Shown: positions 1-7,487 of the stretch, piece by piece
How the letters are laid out: every line of letters begins with the position of its first letter
How positions within the stretch are numbered: the stretch's first letter is position 1
Origin: Bacteroidota bacterium
GTDB taxonomy: Bacteria > Bacteroidota > JABWAT01
Direction: 5' to 3'
DNA length: 64,000 nucleotides
Assembly: GCA_020161835.1 (NCBI GenBank)
Contig: JAIUNL010000010.1
Location: 62,001-126,000 of the forward strand
Translations under genes and position numbers: made by a program
Notes under the pieces: generated by a model
What the model was told of the DNA's origin: nothing
Database searches by the model: none
What the model saw: only the letters and a program-made list of their open reading frames with translations

Positions 1-84
1 CAACATGGTTTTAAAGGAAGCTTGATGCATCCCTTCGGTTAAACCACCTACGCCACTGAATAAATCAATTGAATTAAGGTTCAT
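1..84 (-). CDS. C5-cytosine DNA methyltransferase, N-terminal fragment
   Basis: Only the first 28 codons are inside the window; the gene continues beyond position 1. The visible N-terminus contains DLFSGVGGLTEG at residues 7-18, which is motif I (the S-adenosylmethionine-binding loop) of Dcm/HhaI-type C5-cytosine methyltransferases, and it sits at the usual distance from the start. By family knowledge the enzyme transfers a methyl group to cytosine C5 in a specific DNA sequence. The ATG lies 6 nt after the stop of the 175-aa gene, so this is the fourth gene of a tight minus-strand operon with a GHKL kinase-like protein and a receiver-like protein. That context suggests a modification enzyme of a restriction or defence locus. 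Target sequence and completeness cannot be judged. Confidence 0.85.
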   Translation of the reverse strand, partial: MNLNSIDLFSGVGGLTEGMHQASFKTML

Positions 85-90
85 AATTTT

Positions 91-618
91 TCAACTGGTT
101 AAAAATTCCAGAATATCAATAAGGGGAGTATAGCCGACCTTTTCAAAATAGCTTTTTGCCGCTTCCCACTGCTCCTTTGACGGATTTCCGTATCGGTCGG
201 AAAAAAAGTTAATAAACTTTCGGCCATCTTCACAAAAGTAAATTTCTCCTCCAATAAAAGCATGGCCATTTCCTGTCAAATTAGTATGACAAACAAATTC
301 CGGTTTGTGAGATCTTAAGGTGTTAGTATTTTTTTCTTTAATGATTTTTATCGTTTCTTCATCAATAACCCATAAAAAAGATTTCTCCCCCCATTTACCA
401 CCTTTTTGTCTTAATATTTCAACTTCGTCAATGGAAATTGTGGTAAATTGATGTGGATTTCCATTTTCATGGCCTGAATAAATCAAATGCTCAAATTCGA
501 TTTTTTCTCTTTCACCATCTTCAACAATTTTTCGATCTACAGGTTTAGTTGTATTTCGTCCAAAAGGGGGAATTAATGGTCCAAGTCTGTCTTTTTCTTG
601 TTGAGTTAATTTCGGCAT
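91..618 (-). CDS. unrecognised 175-aa protein of the methyltransferase operon
   Basis: I do not recognise this protein. It is soluble in appearance, with no signal peptide or membrane segment. The N-terminal third is charged and rich in Glu/Lys. The C-terminal half looks more conserved in character: a Gly-rich stretch around residues 116-125 (NLTGNGHAFIGGE), an aromatic FINFFSDRYGNP segment and an amphipathic C-terminal helix. Its ATG lies 4 nt after the stop of the receiver-like gene and its stop is 6 nt before the methyltransferase ATG, so it is certainly co-transcribed with them. A specificity, adaptor or effector role in the putative restriction/defence system is inference from position only. 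Codon use is AT-rich like the rest of the island. Confidence 0.8.
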   Translation of the reverse strand: MPKLTQQEKDRLGPLIPPFGRNTTKPVDRKIVEDGEREKIEFEHLIYSGHENGNPHQFTTISIDEVEILRQKGGKWGEKSFLWVIDEETIKIIKEKNTNTLRSHKPEFVCHTNLTGNGHAFIGGEIYFCEDGRKFINFFSDRYGNPSKEQWEAAKSYFEKVGYTPLIDILEFLTS

Positions 619-622
619 TATA

Positions 623-1504
623 TCAGATCTTTTTTAAACCAGTTTCCAATACCTCGTTGAGGACTTTCAAACCATATTTTTTCAGCACATCCAAATAGGA
701 AATCTCAATATTGGGTTTAAATTTTTCAACCAATAAAGTGGAATCAGGGGTAATTAAATAATTACGTTTTTCATCAACAAAAATTTTTCCTGGAGCACTA
801 GCCACTATATTCTCAATTGTTTGTTCAGATATAAAATAATTTTGCATTTTTAACTTCTCAATTAAAGACGCCCTACCAAATATCTTCTCTAAATACAAAA
901 TATCACCAGGAGATTTTAAATAACCATTTTCATAGAAGGTGACACTGAGTCCCTGAATTTTTATCTCATTGTTTTTGCTTACCCTTGAAAAAATGTACTG
1001 CAAAATAAATTCTTCGGAAGTAAAGATTGTATTTTTGTCGTCCCCTTTCAGAAACAATTGAAACCTCTGTGCATATTCATCAAATTCCATTTTGTTTAAG
1101 AAAGATGGAATTTCATCTCTAACATTAGAGTAAACAAAAACAAAGGAATTTGGAACAGTAACCAGAATTTCCTTTAACCAATTGGAAGATTTTGTTGAGT
1201 TTTCTCCTTCGTATTCCCAGTCATAAATAATAACATCAGGAATGAGACCTCCTTCAATTGCATCTAAACAAATGGCAGGATGCGTAAAACCATAGGTTGC
1301 TATGCTTTCATTTTTAGAATGGTTCGATTTCAAGATATTTTTAGTTAACGATTGTAAACTATGTTGACCTTTCCACTCGAAAGAATCAACTAAATGTAAA
1401 AGTGATATAGAATCAATTTTGGTATTGTAAACTGACTTTTCTACAAAATCCGAGCTTTTGTAAATATTGTCATCAAGAATAAATACGGTTATTTCATTGC
1501 TCAT
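623..1504 (-). CDS. receiver-like (REC) protein, partner of the adjacent kinase-like ATPase
   Basis: The 293-residue protein begins with a domain that reads as a response-regulator receiver. Visible are an acidic pair D11-D12 after a hydrophobic strand (VFILDDN), a predicted phospho-acceptor D95 in PDVIIYDWEYEG, a Ser at about 126 after the strand FVFVYS, and K153 in FLKGD. These are the canonical receiver positions, but with a longer segment between the acid pair and D95 than usual. The C-terminal 120 residues are not recognised as a DNA-binding output domain. I chose the ATG at 1504, 1 nt after the upstream stop, rather than an in-frame TTG at 1516. Coupling to the upstream histidine-kinase-like gene suggests a phosphorelay; this is inference. 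Confidence 0.75.
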   Translation of the reverse strand: MSNEITVFILDDNIYKSSDFVEKSVYNTKIDSISLLHLVDSFEWKGQHSLQSLTKNILKSNHSKNESIATYGFTHPAICLDAIEGGLIPDVIIYDWEYEGENSTKSSNWLKEILVTVPNSFVFVYSNVRDEIPSFLNKMEFDEYAQRFQLFLKGDDKNTIFTSEEFILQYIFSRVSKNNEIKIQGLSVTFYENGYLKSPGDILYLEKIFGRASLIEKLKMQNYFISEQTIENIVASAPGKIFVDEKRNYLITPDSTLLVEKFKPNIEISYLDVLKKYGLKVLNEVLETGLKKI

Positions 1505-1505
1505 T

Positions 1506-4214
1506 TTATTTATCAATTACTTTTGAAAAATCAAGAATAAATTGTGCTCCGTTCAATCCATCAATCTTATCCCTTTCCTTGGCTAAATAAATATCTCCAC
1601 GTTTTTTCATCAAGTTCATATAATGTTTACAAATATATAAACCTAAACCACTTGGAGGAAACTTCAGACTAACACCCGGTTGAAAAAGATATGGAAGAAC
1701 ACTATCATGAATTCCGGTTCCAGTATCAGCTACAACAATAGTTCTGTCAGTAGAATCAAGTTTTAATCTTATTTTCCTTTCTTTTATTTCCGGCTTGTCA
1801 ATCCAATAGCATGCATTCTCAATTAGATTTGTAAGAATCTGATTTAAGGCTCCGTATCTTGCAGTTATTTTAAAATCCTGTTCATAATTAAAGCTAAAAT
1901 CAATACCCAATGTATTGAATCTCCTTTTAAAAACAGAATGAACATAATTTATTGATTTTGAAACAAAAAATTGAATTGGGTCTTCGTTCCGTAAAGCTCG
2001 CAAAGGACTTAATCGAAGCAGTTCGGATTCCAATGCTTTGGAAGTGTCTTTTAATTCTTCCAGTTTATGTTCATTCCATTTCCCGCTTTTTAGGACATCA
2101 AGAATACCATAATAAAAATTTGAGGTAGTTTTGTTAATTTCATGTAAAGCAACAGCAATTCCCAAACCAAAACCAGCTTGTTCTGTAAGAATATCTTGAA
2201 CCTCTTGAACTTGTTTTAAATTTCCCTCTAAATTTTTTAATGACTTAGAAAGTTGTACCAGGTGCCCCTTTCTTTCACTAATATCACTCAATGTTTGTAT
2301 ATTAGAGAATAAACTGTAAGGGTCACTAAAAATTTCATAGTTCGAAACAATATTATCCATTACAGCAGCTGATTGTTTGGAAAATTTACTCAATCTTCTA
2401 ACATCTTTTTCACCGCTTAAAGCATTATATTCATTTCGTTTTTGGACATAATCGTTTTCAATAAAATAGACAATTGTTTTAATCAGAATTATTAGGTCGG
2501 AAAAGGCTTGATTTTGAATCATTCCTCCTCTATCTGTTTTATCAACCAAATCAATATTAGAAGATTGGTCAATTTCAATATTGCCGATCATATGGTAATA
2601 AGACATACGATAATTTTGCATGATTTGTCGTTGCCTCAAACCCAACCAATCAGTTTCAGTTCCATTCTCAGCTGTGAAAACATTAATGCCATCTCTATAA
2701 ATTGTCAGTCCTCCAAATCCTTCCAAATATTTTTTAAATTCTCTTTCCTCGCTTGAATTCCCCATCCACGGATTGTCACGATTCCACACATCAATATGAA
2801 TATAAAAAGCACCACAAGCAGGTTTACGCCAAAGTTTTTTATCTTTATCCATTTTAAGCCACTCCGACTTTAAGTCAAGCTTTTCACCTTGCTTGTTAAA
2901 AGGAGTCAATGGGATGTTATAAGGGGGTTTAAATGAGTAATCGTATTCAAAGTTGCCCCATTCATCAACAATACCATAAATACTAAATACTGGTTCAAAT
3001 TTTCTATATGAAATTGCCTCATCCAACTCCTTAACTTGGGGACAAGTGAATGTTGCAGTGAATTGTGGAGTATTAGATTTAGGATTTGGATTGGGAGAAT
3101 TAAGTCTAAGAATAGTTCGATTTATTGCTTTAATTTCTTGTTCTTGTAGCTCAAACCCCTCTCTACCACCGTAAATAATTAATTGGGTTCCGCTTCCTTT
3201 TGAACCATAATCCCTTGAGATGGATTGTCTCGTTAGTATAACATTTACCTCATCCAAATCTTTATGAGTATTGTTAATAATGTTGAAATCATCCCAGTTG
3301 ATTTTCAATACATATTCATAATTATTTTCTGCAATTTTCGTTTTTATGATGAGTCTTTTTCCAAGGCGATGGCACGCAAATCGTCCTACTCCCTTCTCAC
3401 CCAAAGGTAGTCTGCCTTGGTTTTCGGATTTAAGTATATCAAGGTAGCGTTCAAAAATATCAAGTTTTTTATCCCGTATTGCTTTCTCTTTTTCAATTTT
3501 CAATCGTTCTTTAACGCTTGTTTTTAAAGTAGATGCTGGTCGAAGCCATCCCAATTCAATTTGTTCAATTGTCATTCCACTACCATCATCTTCAATTATG
3601 ATTACAGGTCCATCATATTCGTTGAACTCATAAATTGAAGTGGGGATTTCTGGAAGATTCGGTATTTTTTCAATCCGCACTTTGCAGTATGATGCTCCAG
3701 CATCAAATGAGTTTTTCACCAATTCCAAAATACCGATTCGTTCAGAAGCAATGAGTTGTTCGCCCAATACCTGAACAAGATGAGCATCTGCCTTGAAATT
3801 AAGCAATATCCCACCATCCAAACACAACTCATCCAAAAATTTCGGCTTTATTTTTCTTACTGCGTTATTATAATCATAATATTCTGTATTGTTTAATTGT
3901 TCTAAAATTTCACCTGATTCATTTTTAAATGAAACAGGTTTCGAAAATGATTTGAAATCGATAATTTCGACAAAGTAATGATCAACGGTCTTTTTATCTG
4001 GGAATGGTGGTTTTGTAATTTTTCCATAGCCATAAAAAACTCCTTCCCCATTTTTATCTGGTTCGAAATAAACAACTTCAATAGGAAGCGAACTAAATTG
4101 TTTCAAATAGTTCTTATTAGATGCTGCCGGGAAATGATAATATTTTCCAATGAAGTCATTATAATCACTATTCTGACGGTTTTGGGTTAGTATAAGGCAA
4201 TTTCTTTCAATCAT
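1506..4214 (-). CDS. PUA/EVE-like + MORC-type GHKL ATPase + histidine-kinase-type ATPase
   Basis: This is a large signalling ATPase and the first gene of the island operon. Residue numbers here count from the GTG at 4217; an ATG follows at 4214. Residues 5-95 (ILTQN, FIGKYYHFP, VVYFEP, FYGYGKI) resemble the PUA/EVE-like domains fused to some HNH restriction enzymes. Residues 140-400 form an HSP90/MutL/MORC-type GHKL domain: N-box ELVKNSFDA at 165-173, G1 IEDDGSGM at 208-215 and G2 GEKGVGRF at 273-280. The C-terminal 210 residues are a histidine kinase core: H692 in ALHEINKTT, N-box N801 in QILTNLIEN, G1 at D831 in VADTGTGI and G2 SGLGLYI near 856-862. No membrane segment is seen, so it is probably cytosolic. 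The next gene is receiver-like. Confidence 0.85.
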   Translation of the reverse strand: MIERNCLILTQNRQNSDYNDFIGKYYHFPAASNKNYLKQFSSLPIEVVYFEPDKNGEGVFYGYGKITKPPFPDKKTVDHYFVEIIDFKSFSKPVSFKNESGEILEQLNNTEYYDYNNAVRKIKPKFLDELCLDGGILLNFKADAHLVQVLGEQLIASERIGILELVKNSFDAGASYCKVRIEKIPNLPEIPTSIYEFNEYDGPVIIIEDDGSGMTIEQIELGWLRPASTLKTSVKERLKIEKEKAIRDKKLDIFERYLDILKSENQGRLPLGEKGVGRFACHRLGKRLIIKTKIAENNYEYVLKINWDDFNIINNTHKDLDEVNVILTRQSISRDYGSKGSGTQLIIYGGREGFELQEQEIKAINRTILRLNSPNPNPKSNTPQFTATFTCPQVKELDEAISYRKFEPVFSIYGIVDEWGNFEYDYSFKPPYNIPLTPFNKQGEKLDLKSEWLKMDKDKKLWRKPACGAFYIHIDVWNRDNPWMGNSSEEREFKKYLEGFGGLTIYRDGINVFTAENGTETDWLGLRQRQIMQNYRMSYYHMIGNIEIDQSSNIDLVDKTDRGGMIQNQAFSDLIILIKTIVYFIENDYVQKRNEYNALSGEKDVRRLSKFSKQSAAVMDNIVSNYEIFSDPYSLFSNIQTLSDISERKGHLVQLSKSLKNLEGNLKQVQEVQDILTEQAGFGLGIAVALHEINKTTSNFYYGILDVLKSGKWNEHKLEELKDTSKALESELLRLSPLRALRNEDPIQFFVSKSINYVHSVFKRRFNTLGIDFSFNYEQDFKITARYGALNQILTNLIENACYWIDKPEIKERKIRLKLDSTDRTIVVADTGTGIHDSVLPYLFQPGVSLKFPPSGLGLYICKHYMNLMKKRGDIYLAKERDKIDGLNGAQFILDFSKVIDK

Positions 4215-4217
4215 CAC

Positions 4218-4578
4218 TAATCTTTACTATTAAGATTGCACCATTTTCAAAGTATTTTTTCAATTTGAAAATTTGTTTATCAAACAAAATCAATTACATA
4301 AACTGCGGAATAACCAAAAATTACATTAAACATATTTTATTTATTATTAATATATTTCAATATCAATAACCACCTCCGTTAACAAAGATATTAATTTTTA
4401 GGTTAAGTTAAACGTAAAATCTTTTACGATCCGCAACTAAAACCTAGTACGCATTTTTTAGTTTTTTAGCCCAATCGGAGTAATTAAAATAATTGGTCAA
4501 GATTCATAAAGCTCTCTTTAAATCGTAGCATATTTTTCAGGGACTCCCTACCTTTACAAAACAAAAAATAACAACATT
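4218..4578. promoter_or_regulatory. divergent AT-rich intergenic region of the island
   Basis: This 361-bp gap separates the minus-strand kinase/methyltransferase operon from the plus-strand HNH gene. It is very AT-rich, with runs such as tattattaatatattt, and has no ORF. A promoter-like box TACCTTTA at 4549-4556 lies 23 bp before the HNH start; the same box precedes several other genes of the window. No convincing -35 element was found with it. No clear inverted repeat or operator was recognised. The region must hold both promoters of the island. Confidence 0.5.
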
Positions 4579-5352
4579 ATGAAACCTGGTCAAAGACTCT
4601 GGACCCGAGAAGAATTGATTCTTGCAATCAATTTATATTTCAAAACTCCGTTTGGTAAACTCCACTATCATAATCCCGATATCATCCATTTAGCCGAATT
4701 GTTAGATAGAACAGCAGGTTCTGTGGCATTTAAACTCGTCAATTTTGCTAGCCTCGATCCAAGTTTAAAAGCCAGAGGAATTAAAGGTGCAAGTAACTCC
4801 AGTAAACTGGATCGCGAAATCTGGAACGAGTTTTATCAACATTGGGATACTCTCCCATTTGAAAGTGAAGTCATCCGGGCAAAAACTGAACATACAACCG
4901 TTGAAAAACTGAACAATATATCAGAAGATGAGCTACCGAAAGAAGGAAAAGAACGGGAAAGACTGGTTAAAACAAGAGTGAACCAATCCTTATTCAGGAA
5001 AATGGTTTTATCCTCTTATAATTCAACTTGCTGTATCACTGGAATTCAACAACCTGAGTTTTTAATTGCTGGTCATATCCGCCCATGGGGTCTGGATGAA
5101 GGAAACCGCATGAATCCCAGAAATGGTATTTCAATGAATGCCCTTCATGACAAAGCTTTTGAAAGTGGTTTGATGACGATTCTTCCTGATTTCACCATTA
5201 AAATTTCATCCTTATTGAAATCGAAAAAGAACCCTTCGTCCCTAACCGAATATTTTTTCAAGTACGATAACCAAAAGATTATTCTACCTGACCGGTTTTT
5301 ACCTGAAACATCATTTCTGGAATATCATAATCAAGAACGATTTAAACCCTGA
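4579..5352 (+). CDS. HNH endonuclease, restriction type
   Basis: The 257-residue protein has the two-part layout of restriction-like HNH nucleases. Its N-terminal domain (about 7-90: LWTREELILAINLY, NPDIIHLAELLDRTAGSV, FASLDPSLK) is the helical domain often fused to such HNH modules. The nuclease lies at about 150-200: CCITG at 151-155, AGHIRPW with H166, then NPRNGISMNALHDKAF with N182, N187 and H190. This is the HNH_2-like variant of putative restriction enzymes. Its gene is divergent from the methyltransferase operon across 361 bp, so it is a natural candidate for the DNA-cutting partner. Whether it cuts unmodified, modified or single-stranded DNA cannot be read from the sequence. Confidence 0.85.
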   Translation: MKPGQRLWTREELILAINLYFKTPFGKLHYHNPDIIHLAELLDRTAGSVAFKLVNFASLDPSLKARGIKGASNSSKLDREIWNEFYQHWDTLPFESEVIRAKTEHTTVEKLNNISEDELPKEGKERERLVKTRVNQSLFRKMVLSSYNSTCCITGIQQPEFLIAGHIRPWGLDEGNRMNPRNGISMNALHDKAFESGLMTILPDFTIKISSLLKSKKNPSSLTEYFFKYDNQKIILPDRFLPETSFLEYHNQERFKP

Positions 5353-5359
5353 ATGAAAT

Positions 5360-5596
5360 ATGGATTACAGACTTTACGAAACCATAGCAGACATTGCCTA
5401 CATTGCTGGATATAAAAAGTATTATTCTGGTGATTCACGTGTAGATATGAGTGAAATTATTTCTTGGGCAACGAAAATTGAAGAAATCCACAAAGAAAAT
5501 GAGTGGTATGATCAGGATTATATGATTGAAGTTGAAAAATATGCTGATCAAAAAATAAGGGAACAAAAACAGTTTTTAAAAAATATCGCCCGTTGA
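5360..5596 (+). CDS. hypothetical 78-aa protein
   Basis: A short, highly charged, Tyr-rich protein of unknown function that starts 7 nt after the HNH stop, so it is probably co-transcribed. Visible features are an N-terminal stretch ETIADIAYIAGYKKYYSGDSR, shortened here to its key part IADIAYIAG, then a likely long helix ending in KIREQKQF. It has no signal peptide, Cys or recognisable motif. The ORF is AT-rich like the HNH gene, in contrast to the GC-richer gene that follows at 5598, so the island border probably lies at about 5596. A small regulator or immunity-type partner is possible but unsupported. Confidence 0.6.
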   Translation: MDYRLYETIADIAYIAGYKKYYSGDSRVDMSEIISWATKIEEIHKENEWYDQDYMIEVEKYADQKIREQKQFLKNIAR

Positions 5597-5597
5597 A

Positions 5598-5789
5598 ATG
5601 ACAGAAATGCTCACCTCCCTCCGCACTTCCCAGCCCACCACCTGTCCGGTTTGCGGAGCAAGAACCTTCATCCTGAAAGAAAGTCCGGAGGAACCAGGGA
5701 GTCCGCAGGCTCATCAGTGTCTGGATGCGGCGTGTCAGTTTACTTTTATTGAAGAAGAAGATCAGGAAGACCCTGAACGACAGGTTTGA
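5598..5789 (+). CDS. small zinc-ribbon-like protein
   Basis: A 63-residue ORF that starts 1 nt after the stop of the 78-aa gene. It contains CPVCG at about 17-21 and HQCLDAAC at about 39-46, a CxxC...CxxxxC pattern fitting a minimal zinc ribbon, then an acidic tail (EEEDQEDPE). Base composition is clearly GC-richer than the upstream island and like the chromosomal genes that follow. It may be a genuine small metal-binding protein or the C-terminal remnant of a larger one. The function is unknown. Confidence 0.5.
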   Translation: MTEMLTSLRTSQPTTCPVCGARTFILKESPEEPGSPQAHQCLDAACQFTFIEEEDQEDPERQV

Positions 5790-5875
5790 GCCAATCTGAA
5801 TTGCAGCATCAAGCCACTTCCGGGATTCTGCAACAAACCCAAATCCTTCCCAAACAGTCATCCGAATGACTTCAC

Positions 5876-6943
5876 TCAGGTTGTCAGAACCGCCACACTG
5901 TTCCGAACCAAATCCGAAAAAAATGCAACATCCCGTTCGGTTGTGAGCCGGGTAACATACGTCTGAATCCAGTTCCGGCTGACCAAATACTGGCTTTTGT
6001 AACTCACAAGACATCCTGCCCGCTCCAATTCATCGCCAAGAACCACACTGCTGAGTCCGTCAGGGACTTTTACGTTTACCACCGCCGGAGATGAATTCAC
6101 TTTCGGGTTAATCACTTCCCACTCCAGATCAGCAAACAGGGTCCGGATTTTACCTGAGCAGGATTGAAGCCATTCGGTCTGTTCGTGCACTTTTGGCAAT
6201 TCACTGAGCGCCTGGCGGAAAGCAGCCACCAGATTCGACGAAATGGTAAAGGGAATTCCGTTCTCACTTCTGTAAAAACCCAGATCCAGATACCTTGGCA
6301 GGCGGTCATCCGGCAGGATGTCGTGGTTAGACAACACAACCGAAAGCCCCGGGTAAGCCGAAAGCGCCTTTCCGCTGACTGCCGTTGCCAGATAAACCTG
6401 TGAAAAATCGGCAGGAACCGATCCCACTGAGCTGATACCATCAATACAAAGTTTGATATGATGGCTGTTTGCCAGTTGAATCAGCCCATCCAGCTCATTT
6501 AAAATTCCGGTTGAAGTTTCACAATGAACCGCCCAAATCCATCTGATGCGTGGATTTTGATGTAAAGCCCTGTCCAGTTCAACCAGAGAAAAAGCAGTCC
6601 CCCAGGGAATCCGGAACGAAAGGGCATCCAGACCAAACCGATGACTGTGAGAAATCAGCCGGTCACCAAATTCACCATTCGACAGAATCAGCCCAGGTTC
6701 ATTCAAACGGGATAACTGAGCAGCCACCACATCATTGGAAAGCGTTCCTGATCCTGAAAAAAGTTCAGCATGAACCGAATGGGTCAGACGGCACAGTTTT
6801 TCTTGCAGATCAGCAAAACCTGAATAAAAATCATCACTCCGGTGCGACTCCGGCGGAAAGCAAAAAGCCGCTTTAACCCCTGCAGAAATCCTGACGGGAC
6901 CGGGAAGAAACGTAGCAACCGGTTCAGATCGGTGAGGATTCAT
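5876..6943 (-). CDS. class V PLP-dependent aminotransferase
   Basis: The 355-residue protein matches fold-type I class V aminotransferases of the alanine-glyoxylate/2-aminoethylphosphonate group. Visible landmarks are FLPGPVRIS at 12-20, the SGSGT cofactor phosphate loop at 63-67, HCETSTGILN at 140-149, the PLP-ring Asp D168 in LCIDGISSVG, and SGK with the Schiff-base Lys K192. The amino donor and acceptor cannot be told from the sequence. Its start codon lies inside the 3' end of the upstream acyltransferase gene (20-bp overlap), indicating translational coupling and a shared pathway. An amino compound made or consumed here could be the partner substrate of the acyltransferase; that is inference. 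Confidence 0.85.
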   Translation of the reverse strand: MNPHRSEPVATFLPGPVRISAGVKAAFCFPPESHRSDDFYSGFADLQEKLCRLTHSVHAELFSGSGTLSNDVVAAQLSRLNEPGLILSNGEFGDRLISHSHRFGLDALSFRIPWGTAFSLVELDRALHQNPRIRWIWAVHCETSTGILNELDGLIQLANSHHIKLCIDGISSVGSVPADFSQVYLATAVSGKALSAYPGLSVVLSNHDILPDDRLPRYLDLGFYRSENGIPFTISSNLVAAFRQALSELPKVHEQTEWLQSCSGKIRTLFADLEWEVINPKVNSSPAVVNVKVPDGLSSVVLGDELERAGCLVSYKSQYLVSRNWIQTYVTRLTTERDVAFFSDLVRNSVAVLTT

Positions 6944-7487
6944 AAGAAATCAGCCTTTTAATTGTTTGTCTGAAGGATTCTATCGTGATAAACATGGGGA
7001 TGTACTGCGCTTCTGCGGGTCCGACAGGCGGGGCAAAGGGGGTAAATCCCAAATGCCGGTACAGCTTTTCCTGACGGGTTGTACCCGAAATCAGGGCACC
7101 CTGATAGTTTTTTGTTTCGCCAAAATGATAAAGCTGTTCCAAAAGTCCGGCCAGAACCCGGGTATGTCTGTATTCTTTTCTGATGGATAAAAGCCGGACC
7201 TCGCATAGAGCTCCTTTAATCGGAATCAGGCTGTCAAGATTTGCGACTTTTGCATCGAGGGAAAACGGCCGCCGGTCACGAACGCACAACATCCCGGCAA
7301 GTTTGTCATTTTCGTCCAGACAAATGAAATAGATATTCTTATCATTGAATTTATCAATCAGTCTCCGGTCCGGATTCTCGTGATGCTGTGGAATTTCTTC
7401 AACGAAGGTTTCATAATTCAGCTGATAAATCTGGTCATATTCACCTGGTGAATCAGCAGTTTTAAACCGTAATCTGGGGTTATTCAT
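6924..7487 (-). CDS. GNAT-fold acyltransferase, FeeM/autoinducer-synthase-like
   Basis: A 187-residue acyltransferase. The start chosen is the ATG at 7487, which has AGGAG 7-8 nt upstream; an in-frame TTG at 7514 lacks a site. The N-terminal part IYQLNYETFVEEIPQH followed by RRLIDKF resembles the beginning of FeeM-type N-acyl amino acid synthases and, more distantly, LuxI-type enzymes. The middle (LSIRKEYRHTRVLAGLLEQLYHF) fits the GNAT acyl-CoA or acyl-ACP binding segment, and RQEKLYRHLGFTPF is a typical GNAT C-terminal signature. It overlaps the aminotransferase gene by 20 bp. A two-gene unit acylating an amino compound is plausible but not proven. It may instead be an ordinary N-acetyltransferase. 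Confidence 0.75.
   Translation of the reverse strand: MNNPRLRFKTADSPGEYDQIYQLNYETFVEEIPQHHENPDRRLIDKFNDKNIYFICLDENDKLAGMLCVRDRRPFSLDAKVANLDSLIPIKGALCEVRLLSIRKEYRHTRVLAGLLEQLYHFGETKNYQGALISGTTRQEKLYRHLGFTPFAPPVGPAEAQYIPMFITIESFRQTIKRLISYESSPI

Noticed and set aside
1-5600. Prophage or integrative element
   Set aside because: No integrase, phage structural gene, plasmid gene or attachment repeat is present in the visible part.
5457-6014. 185-aa minus-strand ORF across the small genes and aminotransferase end
   Set aside because: It overlaps three better-supported genes on both strands and has no protein-like motif.
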